Origin: a virus
DNA: 64,000 nucleotides
Virus record (IMG/VR): IMGVR_UViG_3300027793_000052
Span: 1 to 64,000 of that record
Strand: one strand, 5' to 3'
Shown here: positions 48,733 through 57,276 of the stretch, piece by piece
Numbering within the stretch: the stretch's first letter is position 1
How the letters are laid out: each line of letters starts with the position of its first letter
Made by a program: the position numbers and the translations under genes
Notes under the pieces: generated by a model
What the model saw: the letters and a program-made list of their open reading frames with translations, nothing else
What the model was told of the DNA's origin: nothing
Database searches by the model: none

Positions 48733-49251
48733 ATGGAAAATTTAGTATTAAAAGGTAAAATAATATTTGATCCTGAAAACAGAACCAGGAAACACAACCG
48801 TCAGGCTGATTGGAAACGTATTGCCATGGTTCATTTTGATGGTGAGATGTGTGATTATTATGCTTGGTTTATTGAACGTAGATATAATATAAAACTAAAT
48901 AAACCACTTAGAGGTTCACACATTACCTTTATTAATGATAGTACTAAGGACCTGACTAAGAATTTTACAATACCCGTCAAAGTTATTAATGACAATTGGT
49001 CTAAACTTAAAGATAAGTGGGATGGTAAAGAAATAGAAGTTACTTTAAACCTAGATTTACGTTCCAACGGGGAACATTGGTGGATGAAAGTTCATTCACA
49101 ATCATTCGAGGATATTAGAACCGAAATAGAATTAGGTAGACCTTTCTTTAACTATCACATGACTATTGGTTATGCTAATGAACGTAATATAGAACATTCT
49201 GAATATATTGTTGGTCTCATAGATAAATTTGGTAATAATTATGGTATATAA
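48733..49251 (+). CDS. 2H phosphoesterase-like protein
   Basis: 172 residues. GSHITFIND and NYHMTIGYAN are two H-x-T motifs about 80 residues apart, the signature of the LigT/2H fold. Members act on cyclic phosphates of RNA or nucleotides; the T4 anti-CBASS enzyme Acb1 also belongs to this fold. Candidate for tRNA-end processing or signal-nucleotide destruction; sequence alone does not decide. Confidence 0.65.
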   Translation: MENLVLKGKIIFDPENRTRKHNRQADWKRIAMVHFDGEMCDYYAWFIERRYNIKLNKPLRGSHITFINDSTKDLTKNFTIPVKVINDNWSKLKDKWDGKEIEVTLNLDLRSNGEHWWMKVHSQSFEDIRTEIELGRPFFNYHMTIGYANERNIEHSEYIVGLIDKFGNNYGI

Positions 49252-49278
49252 TACCAACAAATTGATTATAATTGTAAA

Positions 49279-49830
49279 ATGAAAATTATAGAAACTAAAA
49301 TAAAAGATTTGGTTATCATTAAACCAAAAGTTTTTAAAGATGACAGAGGTCATTTTCTTGAAACTTATAATCAAACCGTGTTTGAAAAATTGGGCATAAA
49401 TTTCGGTGACTTTCACCAAGACAATCAATCTTTATCTAAAAAAGGTGTATTAAGAGGTTTACACTTTCAAAAGGGTGAACACGCCCAAGCCAAATTGGTT
49501 AGAGTTATAAAAGGTTCAGTTTTAGATGTGGCGGTTGACCTGAGAGAAGGTTCACCAACTTACGGTGAATGGAAATCTGTTTTGTTAACTAGTGATAATA
49601 ATGTTATGTTTTTTATACCGGAAGGTTTTGCACATGGATTTATTACACTAGAAGATGATACAATATTTAGTTACAAATGTAATAAACCTTACAACAAAGA
49701 ATTTGAATCCGGTATTTTGTGGAATGATCCTGATTTAAACATAGATTGGATGTTATACGGTGATGAACCAATAATGTCAGGAAAAGACCTAACTTTACCA
49801 ACCCTTGAGGAATTAAATCAAAACTTATAA
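49279..49830 (+). CDS. rfbC: dTDP-4-dehydrorhamnose 3,5-epimerase
   Basis: 183 residues, full length. DDRGHFLETYNQ, QDNQSLSKKGVLRGLHFQ, AKLVRVIKGSVLDVAVDLR, PEGFAHGF and YNKEFESGILWNDPD are the RmlC blocks with catalytic His and Tyr. Third step of dTDP-L-rhamnose synthesis. Alone in the window, so it may tune host surface sugars or feed glycan decoration. Confidence 0.9.
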   Translation: MKIIETKIKDLVIIKPKVFKDDRGHFLETYNQTVFEKLGINFGDFHQDNQSLSKKGVLRGLHFQKGEHAQAKLVRVIKGSVLDVAVDLREGSPTYGEWKSVLLTSDNNVMFFIPEGFAHGFITLEDDTIFSYKCNKPYNKEFESGILWNDPDLNIDWMLYGDEPIMSGKDLTLPTLEELNQNL

Positions 49831-49844
49831 AATTTTAAAATTGA

Positions 49845-50249
49845 ATGGAAAAATTTAAAGTGGGTGATGTCGTTAGATTGACCAATGGTTTGACTGCAAA
49901 GGTTTTAAATAAACCTGGTACTTTTATGTCAAACGGTTCTTATGAAATAATGTTGGTGGAGTATACTATGAACGGTAGGATTTTACCTATAAAAGACAGT
50001 AAAAAATGGATTAAACCTGACGAAATTGCCTATAGTTTAACACAAACTGACACACATGAACCTCTTGAAAATTACATGGAAATTATCTATAACGGTCAAG
50101 AAATAGTCTTCATACCAAAAGATATTAGTAAAGTAGAATTGGTTAAAGATGAAAACGGTTTTCAAACAATCAGACTCCATTATGAAGGTCACATACATGG
50201 TAGTATAAACATTCTAATTGGTGATAATAAAATAGAAAATAATGGGTAA
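49845..50249 (+). CDS. SH3-like barrel protein
   Basis: 134 residues. FKVGDVVRLTNGLTAKVLNK opens a barrel of the recurring type, then YNGQEIVFIPKDISKVEL adds a second beta domain. Function unknown. Confidence 0.5.
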   Translation: MEKFKVGDVVRLTNGLTAKVLNKPGTFMSNGSYEIMLVEYTMNGRILPIKDSKKWIKPDEIAYSLTQTDTHEPLENYMEIIYNGQEIVFIPKDISKVELVKDENGFQTIRLHYEGHIHGSINILIGDNKIENNG

Positions 50250-50323
50250 GATTTTGTCAAAATGACCAAACAAACATGGAAAATCTAAGTTTAATTTATT
50301 AATGTTAGATAAAAGTTTTAAAT

Positions 50324-51265
50324 ATGAATAAGAAAGAATTAAAAAACCTAAATAAAGATTTGGAAATACATTTGGTTGACATAATCAACATGTTTGACCC
50401 TTCTAAGACAAATAAATACACTAAATTCTTAGTTGATATGTTTAAAAATTATATTTCTGAAAAAAATGAAAAAATTTCAAATAGGGACATACCATTAATT
50501 GGTAAAATAACTGGGGTGAAAGATGATAATGAGTTTTTATATAAAATACCACAATCTAAAAATGAACTAGAAGAAGTATTAGTTGATTATATTCACGATG
50601 TTTTTAGTTATGAAAGATTAGAATCCTTACACAAATTTGACTACCATTTAAAGTTTGGTAGAATACCTCTTGAATATCGTGATATAAACAAATGTAATAG
50701 TTGGGACGATATTGTTCGTCTTAGTTCTTTAGCTACAATTAAAGAAAAAGAAAAATCACTAGAAAAAGAAATTTTAAAAGTTTACGAAGATAATTCTTGG
50801 CTCGCAATTAAACCATTAACTTTTAAAGCTTCATTGGCATATGGTTCTGGCACAAAATGGTGTACAGCCTCAAAAAACAACAAAGATTATTTTTATAGAT
50901 ATTCTAGAAATGGTGTTTTGATTTATGTAATTAGTAAGGAAAGTGGTAGAAAATTTGGTGTGTATTATACTGATTATGATGTGTTAACACCAGAATTTTC
51001 TGTATGGAATGAAATTGATAATAGAATTGACACTATTCAAACGGGTATACCTTCTGATGTGATGTCTGAAATTTATAAAAATTGTGTATCAGATATGAAA
51101 AACGTAAAATATTTTTCTGAAGAAGAATACCTAAAAAGTGAAAAGTATTATATACCAGAAGTAGTACCGATACAACAAATTGACGAAGAAGAAGCTAATA
51201 TCATATATAATTATGGTGTTGATTACGAGACACCAGACACACCCCCAAGAGAAACCGATTTTTAA
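50324..51265 (+). CDS. KYG..WC-type protein B
   Basis: 313 residues. SLAYGSGTKWCTASKNNKDY is the same core as in the proteins at 45.8 and 55.0 kb. No (L/I)xE tag at the N-terminus (MNKKELKNLNKDLEIHLVDI), so this may be a cytoplasmic paralogue. An acidic Pro-rich tail ends the protein. Confidence 0.55.
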   Translation: MNKKELKNLNKDLEIHLVDIINMFDPSKTNKYTKFLVDMFKNYISEKNEKISNRDIPLIGKITGVKDDNEFLYKIPQSKNELEEVLVDYIHDVFSYERLESLHKFDYHLKFGRIPLEYRDINKCNSWDDIVRLSSLATIKEKEKSLEKEILKVYEDNSWLAIKPLTFKASLAYGSGTKWCTASKNNKDYFYRYSRNGVLIYVISKESGRKFGVYYTDYDVLTPEFSVWNEIDNRIDTIQTGIPSDVMSEIYKNCVSDMKNVKYFSEEEYLKSEKYYIPEVVPIQQIDEEEANIIYNYGVDYETPDTPPRETDF

Positions 51266-51290
51266 TAATTAAAAAAATAAAAAATATAAT

Positions 51291-51527
51291 ATGTTATTTG
51301 TAATTGAAGAAAATAAAACAAAAATGGCTCCACTAAAAAGCGGAGCTTTGATTGAATTAGACACATTTGGAAATGTGTGGTATAAATCTGATATAGATGT
51401 TGTGTTAGGTAAAGTTGTCAAGGATAAGTTTATACCTTTAACCAATAAAGAATTTAATTCAGATATGTTATTAGCGATAGCTAAAGTAGTCAACCAAGAA
51501 AGTATTGTTGATGAAATAAAAAAGTAA
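51291..51527 (+). CDS. Small unknown protein
   Basis: 78 residues (MLFVIEENKTKMAPLKSGAL...), beta-rich, no family. Followed by a terminator. Confidence 0.55.
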   Translation: MLFVIEENKTKMAPLKSGALIELDTFGNVWYKSDIDVVLGKVVKDKFIPLTNKEFNSDMLLAIAKVVNQESIVDEIKK

Positions 51528-51537
51528 TTCTTTATGA

Positions 51538-51562
51538 AACCCCTTTACCGAGGGGTTTTTTA
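51538..51562 (+). terminator. Terminator
   Basis: AACCCCT/AGGGGTT with TTTTTT. Confidence 0.75.
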
Positions 51563-51571
51563 TTTTAAGAT

Positions 51572-51581
51572 GATATTTATT
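51572..51581 (+). promoter_or_regulatory. GATATTTATT motif
   Basis: Putative phage promoter word ending two bases before the ATG at 51583; a transcript from it would be nearly leaderless. Confidence 0.4.
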
Positions 51582-51582
51582 A

Positions 51583-52779
51583 ATGATGAATACTATCCGT
51601 AAAATTATTAAAGAACAATTACTCACTGAAAAGGCTGGAATATCGGAAATTGTTAGAAAATGGGCTACAATATTAAAAAATGAAGTAGACGAAAATTTAA
51701 AAATTCATAGAGAAGAACAACACAAAAAATATTCCCAAAAAACAAAGGGTATTTCATACCCATCCATGAGTGATATTTTTGATGTAAATTTAGATAAGCC
51801 TGTAAACCCTGAAGATGATCCTTTTTATTGGGAGGATGACACTAGTAAAGGAAAAAATTATTATAAGAAAGGTTATGATGATTATATGAGAGAGGATTAT
51901 AGGTCTAGACAGAGTTACAGTCAAATGTACGAACCTTTAGCCGAGGTTGTGGTATACGGTGAGGATTACCCCAAAGAATACGAAGAATTTTCAGTAGATG
52001 TTTGGGTTCTAACAAATAGTAATCGTATTGAGTATGACCATTATGAATCTGGTTATGATGAAGATGGTTATTATATTGTTTACCTTAATATACCTTTAGC
52101 TGCCATGAGTATGTCCACTTTTATTCATGAAATTAAACATGCTTACGATGATTGGAATAGGATGCGAACCGGTGGTAAACCAATAAGAGATAGTTGGGAA
52201 ATTAAAAATATATACACAAAAGATTTTGAAAAGTTAATACTAGGTGCTTCGGTAAACTTTCCACAATTGGGTCCTATAATTCGTAATTATTATATGGGTT
52301 CTAAATTGGAAACACCTGCTTACTTGGAAAACGAATATGACAACGCAATGGTAAACTATCAAGATATTGGTAAAAAATTGATGAATTTTAAAGCATCTAC
52401 TTTTATGACCAAGGAAGGTGAACCGGCTAGAGGTTTGGGGGATGAGTTTAAAAAACTACAAAGTTACGATATACCTTTATTCAAAAAATTTGATAATGTT
52501 TTAGATTTTTTAAGGTATACAGAAAAATATTTCAACCAAAGAGGTGAAGACATTTTTAGACGAGTTAACAAAATGAGATACGTTCACGGTTTACCGGCTA
52601 AACAAGAACCTAAAAAATGGGAACCAAGTACAAAAACACAAAAAACAACAAGTACGAAGGGTACACAACAAGACCTTTTTAGTTCAAGTGAAGATTTTGA
52701 TGATTGGAAATATTCTAGAGAAAGGGGTTGGTATTATGCTGGTAAAGGTGGTGAAGATTTTAATGATTATTATTACTAA
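51583..52779 (+). CDS. HExxH metallopeptidase-like protein, AGIS family
   Basis: 398 residues. NTIRKIIKEQLLTE (I-K-E and L-T-E) then KAGISEIVRKWATILKNEVD. FIHEIKHAYDDWNRM is the zinc-binding helix. Paralogous to the genes at 53.4 kb and probably 0.9 kb. The C-terminus is low-complexity and aromatic (GWYYAGKGGEDFNDYYY). First of four consecutive tag-bearing genes apart from one tiny ORF. Confidence 0.65.
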   Translation: MMNTIRKIIKEQLLTEKAGISEIVRKWATILKNEVDENLKIHREEQHKKYSQKTKGISYPSMSDIFDVNLDKPVNPEDDPFYWEDDTSKGKNYYKKGYDDYMREDYRSRQSYSQMYEPLAEVVVYGEDYPKEYEEFSVDVWVLTNSNRIEYDHYESGYDEDGYYIVYLNIPLAAMSMSTFIHEIKHAYDDWNRMRTGGKPIRDSWEIKNIYTKDFEKLILGASVNFPQLGPIIRNYYMGSKLETPAYLENEYDNAMVNYQDIGKKLMNFKASTFMTKEGEPARGLGDEFKKLQSYDIPLFKKFDNVLDFLRYTEKYFNQRGEDIFRRVNKMRYVHGLPAKQEPKKWEPSTKTQKTTSTKGTQQDLFSSSEDFDDWKYSRERGWYYAGKGGEDFNDYYY

Positions 52780-52789
52780 ATTAAATTAA

Positions 52790-53419
52790 ATGAACATTAG
52801 AAAAATAATAAAAGAAACTTTATTATTGGAAATAGGTGAAGCCAATGTAGAACCATTCATGTGGAAGTTGGCTAACAAGACAGACGATTTTTATATCTAT
52901 GAATTTAAAACGGCTGGAGGTTCAAACTTAAACATAAATGTTACGTTTTATAAATTAAGTCCCAAGATGATGTCTAACTTAGTTGATAGAGACAGAAGAT
53001 TACCAGAGGAGGCAATTAATTTAATTAAAAAAAATCCTACGGGTTATTGGGATGTTGAGTTTACTGTTGAAGAAGACAGAGGTAGTGCACTTGATAATCC
53101 TTATCTTACAATTAGTAAATCAGAGTTTAAATCAGATAAAATAGAGTTATTTAAAATATTATCCACCTTAAACAAAATTGTTAATGATTTTTTGTATAAA
53201 GAAAAAAATGTCAGAGGACTTACTTTTAAACCAGTAAATAGAAAAAGGGGGATGTTGTTTTTAACTTATTTTAAAAAACTTTTACCTGATGCACAAAAAA
53301 TGGTAACACATTATGGTGTTCATATTATTGTTTTGGATAAAAATTTAAATAAAGTGGATACAAGATTAAAAAAACAATCTTATCTGGATAGAAAAACGTT
53401 TGGTGATGATGAATATTAA
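52790..53419 (+). CDS. Head-targeted-like protein, unknown body
   Basis: 209 residues. MNIRKIIKETLLLE carries I-K-E and L-L-E, then IGEANVEPFM. The body is alpha/beta with no family. Ends overlapping the next gene. Confidence 0.6.
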   Translation: MNIRKIIKETLLLEIGEANVEPFMWKLANKTDDFYIYEFKTAGGSNLNINVTFYKLSPKMMSNLVDRDRRLPEEAINLIKKNPTGYWDVEFTVEEDRGSALDNPYLTISKSEFKSDKIELFKILSTLNKIVNDFLYKEKNVRGLTFKPVNRKRGMLFLTYFKKLLPDAQKMVTHYGVHIIVLDKNLNKVDTRLKKQSYLDRKTFGDDEY

Positions 53420-54191
53420 AAAAATAATAAAAAATATTCTAACAGAAAGTGCTGGTATCTCTTTTGAAGTAAGAGCTTGGTCTGATATTATTTATAACCT
53501 GTTGATAAATAACTCTGGTGATGAATTAATAGTTGATGGTCAAGAATATCCAGAAATATTTGAAAAATTTTCTGTTGATTATTTTGTTATTGATTTTAAT
53601 AAAAGATTAAATGGTTATTTAAATGAAACTTCTGGTTATGATAAAGACGGTAATTATGTGGTTCATATTTTAATTTTAGACAAACTTAAAGGTCACCCTT
53701 ATTTAAAAACCGTTTTAAATCACGAAATCAAACACGCATACCAAGATTGGCAAAGAATAAGTAAAGGTTATCCAAACATTAATTCAACAAAGGAATCCAT
53801 AAACATGTATACTCGTGATTTTATCAAAGTTTTAAATAATGAAACCCAAGTTAGTCAGATTTTTAAAGATGTATTAAAAGGTTATTACTTATTGTCAGAC
53901 TTAGAGTTAGACGCTTTTATGGAAAATGTTTATGACCGAGACATGATGAATGATTACAGAGGAATGGTTTCGGAGTTAAAAAATTTATATGTGTTCAAAG
54001 ACCTTCGTCATATAAGCCCAAAAATTTTAAAAAACGATTGGTCTCTTTTGATAAACATGGACATACCTTTTTTAAAAAAATATAAAAATTACAATTCATT
54101 TTTGAAAAAATCTAACGAATATTTTAAAACAAGAAGTGAGGAAATAATTCGTAAATTAAATAAAATGGAATATGTTCACAGAGGAAGATAA
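53409..54191 (+). CDS. HExxH metallopeptidase-like protein, AGIS family
   Basis: 260 residues from ATG 53409. MNIKKIIKNILTE then SAGISFEVRAWSDIIYNLL. LNHEIKHAYQDWQRIS is the zinc helix. Clear paralogue of the 51.6 kb protein with a shorter insert after the tag. Both end near R.I.RK.NKM.YVH. Confidence 0.65.
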   Translation: MNIKKIIKNILTESAGISFEVRAWSDIIYNLLINNSGDELIVDGQEYPEIFEKFSVDYFVIDFNKRLNGYLNETSGYDKDGNYVVHILILDKLKGHPYLKTVLNHEIKHAYQDWQRISKGYPNINSTKESINMYTRDFIKVLNNETQVSQIFKDVLKGYYLLSDLELDAFMENVYDRDMMNDYRGMVSELKNLYVFKDLRHISPKILKNDWSLLINMDIPFLKKYKNYNSFLKKSNEYFKTRSEEIIRKLNKMEYVHRGR

Positions 54192-54348
54192 ACATCCCGA
54201 TATTATTTTATTAGAAAATAAATTAATTAAAGTTGTTGGTGAAGAAGAGTATGAAAGAGCTGCTATATTGAAAAAGTGGATTGACTTGTTAGAAGAATAC
54301 CATGAAAAGAAAAATATTAAGAAAAATAATAAAAGAAGAACTTCTTAG
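54172..54348 (+). CDS. 58-residue protein with UVR-like motif
   Basis: Overlaps both neighbours out of frame. HPDIILLENKLIKVVGEEEY then ERAAILKKWIDLLEEY resembles the UVR hairpin (EYERAA.L...I..L) also present at 16.4 kb. Possibly real because of this motif; the last residues, read through the tag of the next gene, are basic. Confidence 0.4.
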   Translation: MFTEEDKHPDIILLENKLIKVVGEEEYERAAILKKWIDLLEEYHEKKNIKKNNKRRTS

Positions 54349-54598
54349 AGAACAAATTGTTTGTCACTTAGTAGCACCCAAAGGTAAAGGTAAGGGTGGT
54401 TACATGAGTAATGAAGAGGCTTTGGATTTAATAGATAAAATACAAATAGGGGGTCGAAAAGAAATTCATGACCCACAACTTTGGGCAAAATTTGTTGAGA
54501 CATTATCCGAATTTAGACAAAACATTAAAAATATTGACACCAACAACGATACTGTAGACACTTATTTACACAAATTGAGAGATTTGATTGGTTGTTAG
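54302..54598 (+). CDS. Short head-targeted-like protein
   Basis: 98 residues. MKRKILRKIIKEELLRE (I-K-E, L-R-E) then QIVCHLVAPKGKGKGGYMSN. If cleaved, an 81-residue product remains. No family. Confidence 0.55.
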   Translation: MKRKILRKIIKEELLREQIVCHLVAPKGKGKGGYMSNEEALDLIDKIQIGGRKEIHDPQLWAKFVETLSEFRQNIKNIDTNNDTVDTYLHKLRDLIGC

Positions 54599-54635
54599 TC
54601 TTTTTAATTTCACAAATTTTTCATACTATTGTTTT

Positions 54636-54995
54636 ATGAAACTATTAGATAAATTTTATTACGAACCTATTTTGGGTTTATTTCACCTATCAGGTATTGA
54701 AAGAATTATTAATGTATTTGTTATTTTATCGATTGGGGCTTTTGTTGGTGCCAACAATGTAGATTTACTAAATAAAGTTAACCCCATTGAACAAATTGGT
54801 ATTTGGTATATAGTACCTTTTTTAGTTTTAAGTTATATAATAATGGAACCTATGATAAACTTAACACCAAAAACAGAAAAAAAAAGTTTTTCTTATTTTG
54901 TGATAAATGTTTTATCAATTTTGGTTACCATGTTAGTATTTGAGTTTATTTACAAATTGTTGTTAATCGTTTTTTTAGACTATTTTTTCAAATAA
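54636..54995 (+). CDS. Three-helix membrane protein
   Basis: 119 residues from ATG 54636. Hydrophobic segments around NVFVILSIGAFVG, IWYIVPFLVLSYIIM and FVINVLSILVTMLVFEFIYK. Inner-membrane protein of unknown role. Confidence 0.55.
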   Translation: MKLLDKFYYEPILGLFHLSGIERIINVFVILSIGAFVGANNVDLLNKVNPIEQIGIWYIVPFLVLSYIIMEPMINLTPKTEKKSFSYFVINVLSILVTMLVFEFIYKLLLIVFLDYFFK

Positions 54996-55018
54996 CATGT
55001 GACTTTTTATGAATTTTT

Positions 55019-55028
55019 AATATTTATA
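55019..55028 (+). promoter_or_regulatory. AATATTTATA motif
   Basis: Putative phage promoter word 20 bases before the ATG at 55049. Confidence 0.4.
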
Positions 55029-55048
55029 TAAAGATAAATTATATTAAT

Positions 55049-56590
55049 ATGAATTCATTATATAAACTACTAGAAGAAACAGTACTACTAGAAGGTCGTA
55101 AAGAACAAGTTATGGCCAAATACCCTGATGTGGATAAAGAAGTTATAGAATTTATTTCACAAAATGACCCTTCAGGTAATAATAAATATTTAGATTGGGC
55201 TGTCAAACAAGTTAAAGAAGGTGGAGACAAAGCTGATGTGGTATATTTGGTAAACAAATATCACCAAAACTTAAGTCTGATAAACACTGACCTAATAAAA
55301 GATTATCTTGAAACTTATGACACACCTATTGAAGACAAATTAAAAAAATCAGCAAAAGATATTAATATATTTCCGGATCTTGATGAATTAAGGGTTTTTG
55401 CCGAATTTTTAGGAAGATACTCTGCCAAATCCAAAGAAGAAAAAGAAATAAAAAGTGAAGGTGATAAAGTTTTTGAAAATAAAGATTTAACTGTTGTATC
55501 ACCAAGAACTCACAGAGCTTCTTGTAAATATGGTGTACACAGTGCATGGTGTGTTGCTACAGCAAACACAAGTCATTTTGCTAATTATACAAAAGACGGT
55601 ACTTTATATTTCTTCATTAGTAGAAAAGATTACCCTTATACGGAATATTGGAAGGATAAAGACGGTGGTAACCCACCTTACAAAACAGCTTTATTATTGA
55701 AAGACAATGGTCAGGCTTCATGGTGGTCCAAGGGTGATAGTAATTACGCTAATGGTTTAGACACTAATGATCCTAAATTATCACCTTTTTTCACTGAAAA
55801 AATTAAAAATGCGGTATTAGCTCACAACAGAGACGCGATAAAAAATCGTAAACAAAGACAAATAGAAGATACTTTAAAAGCTAAAGGCTTTTATAAACCA
55901 GGTTATGGAGATAATAGTTTGAAGGACAATTTTGGTGGATTTGTTCAATCTGGGATTTATTCAAAAGAACAATTGGTTTCAATAATAAAAAATGATAATT
56001 GGTTGGCTTTATATGAGAACTCAAATACTGGTAAAATCGTTCGTGAACAATTAGGTGGTGAAACTGTGTTTGGTTTGATAATTGAAATGTTAAGTTCTTT
56101 GGGTGTAGAAGATGTTCGTACAAAACTTAAAGACATGGAGGCACAAGATTTTTTCAGATCGGCAGTAACAAAACTAAGTGATGATGAAAATCGTCAAATA
56201 GCAAAACTTATTATCCAAAAACTTGGTGCAAAACCAACATCAAAAGACGTTGGTAATGATATTAAAATTTATGTTGACAAATGGACATTATCACCTGAAG
56301 GTTGGCGTACATATAACACAACTTCTAACTATTTTGTGGTAGGTGATATTGTTGGTGAAACAATAAAACCAATTCAAATGATAAAAGTTGATAGATTTAA
56401 TCCAGCAGACCACAGTCAATTACAAGTTTCTTCTTGGGTAGCTAAAAACTCTAATTCTAAAATGTACGCTGTCACAACAGAAAAAGATTTATTAGACGAT
56501 TATATTGGTAAAAACGTAGAATTACCTCCAGCAATACAAAAACTAGTATCCCAAAAAGCTAGTCAGGTGTGGCCAAAGGTAGATAAATAA
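55049..56590 (+). CDS. Head-targeted-like KYG..WC protein C
   Basis: 513 residues. MNSLYKLLEETVLLE then GRKEQVMAKYPDVDKEVIEF; NDPSGNNKYLDWAVKQ and RASCKYGVHSAWCVATAN pair it with the 495-residue protein at 45.8 kb. Cleavage at L-L-E would expose GRKE, parallel to GRLE there. Function unknown. Confidence 0.62.
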   Translation: MNSLYKLLEETVLLEGRKEQVMAKYPDVDKEVIEFISQNDPSGNNKYLDWAVKQVKEGGDKADVVYLVNKYHQNLSLINTDLIKDYLETYDTPIEDKLKKSAKDINIFPDLDELRVFAEFLGRYSAKSKEEKEIKSEGDKVFENKDLTVVSPRTHRASCKYGVHSAWCVATANTSHFANYTKDGTLYFFISRKDYPYTEYWKDKDGGNPPYKTALLLKDNGQASWWSKGDSNYANGLDTNDPKLSPFFTEKIKNAVLAHNRDAIKNRKQRQIEDTLKAKGFYKPGYGDNSLKDNFGGFVQSGIYSKEQLVSIIKNDNWLALYENSNTGKIVREQLGGETVFGLIIEMLSSLGVEDVRTKLKDMEAQDFFRSAVTKLSDDENRQIAKLIIQKLGAKPTSKDVGNDIKIYVDKWTLSPEGWRTYNTTSNYFVVGDIVGETIKPIQMIKVDRFNPADHSQLQVSSWVAKNSNSKMYAVTTEKDLLDDYIGKNVELPPAIQKLVSQKASQVWPKVDK

Positions 56591-56593
56591 TTG

Positions 56594-56618
56594 AGGGGGG
56601 TTGTAAAACCCCTTTTTT
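56594..56618 (+). terminator. Terminator
   Basis: GGGGTT...AAACCCC hairpin followed by TTTTTT. Confidence 0.7.
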
Positions 56619-56664
56619 ATTTTTATATTTGTTATAATTAAAAAATTAATATAACATTGTAAAA

Positions 56665-57150
56665 ATGAAAATTGTAGAAGTCATTCTGTTATTGTCTTTA
56701 TTACACGTTTTAATTTCGATGTTTTGTTGTATATCTACAATTGAGATTGGAAAAAAATGGTATGAAAAAATATATTTGTTAATACCAGGTCTTAATTTTA
56801 TTTGGACCTTATACACCTTAGATAGTGAAATTTCATTATTAAAATTGGACAAATCTTATTTTGAATTAAAGTCTCAAATACACCAAAGACAAATAGTAGA
56901 ATTACGTAATATCAACAAATCACCTAGAAAAATAAAGATTGGTGATGGTATTGTTTACCCAAATAACGAAACTGTAAAAAATGAGGTCAGAGGTAAAATT
57001 GGTGTCATAGTGGAAATAAATGATGAAGGTGTTGTAGCTGAGATAGTTGATAGTGATACATATTGGACTACAAGTTGGGATGTTATATACGGTGATAACA
57101 TTGTAATTATAGGTAATGATGTTTTAAAACCTTTTAAATTTGTAAATTAA
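56665..57150 (+). CDS. Membrane-anchored barrel protein
   Basis: 161 residues. N-terminal helix VILLLSLLHVLISMFCCIS, a second weak one, then a soluble domain with KIGDGIVYPNN and RGKIGVIVEINDEGVVAEIV, again the SH3/KOW-like pattern. Confidence 0.55.
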   Translation: MKIVEVILLLSLLHVLISMFCCISTIEIGKKWYEKIYLLIPGLNFIWTLYTLDSEISLLKLDKSYFELKSQIHQRQIVELRNINKSPRKIKIGDGIVYPNNETVKNEVRGKIGVIVEINDEGVVAEIVDSDTYWTTSWDVIYGDNIVIIGNDVLKPFKFVN

Positions 57151-57276
57151 ATGAACCCAAAAACAACTTTAAATCTTAAATTAACTTTTAAAATCATCAA
57201 AAAATTTTTAAAATTTGTTTGTAAACCTTTTTATTCTTATATTTGTAACCGTATAGAAAAAAGGAAGTCATGGTGA
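57151..57276 (+). CDS. Possible 41-residue basic peptide before smpB
   Basis: Starts right after the preceding stop (TAAATG) and overlaps the smpB start. Lys/Phe-rich. Its 3' part contains a TATATTTG promoter box, so it may not be a gene. Confidence 0.3.
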   Translation: MNPKTTLNLKLTFKIIKKFLKFVCKPFYSYICNRIEKRKSW

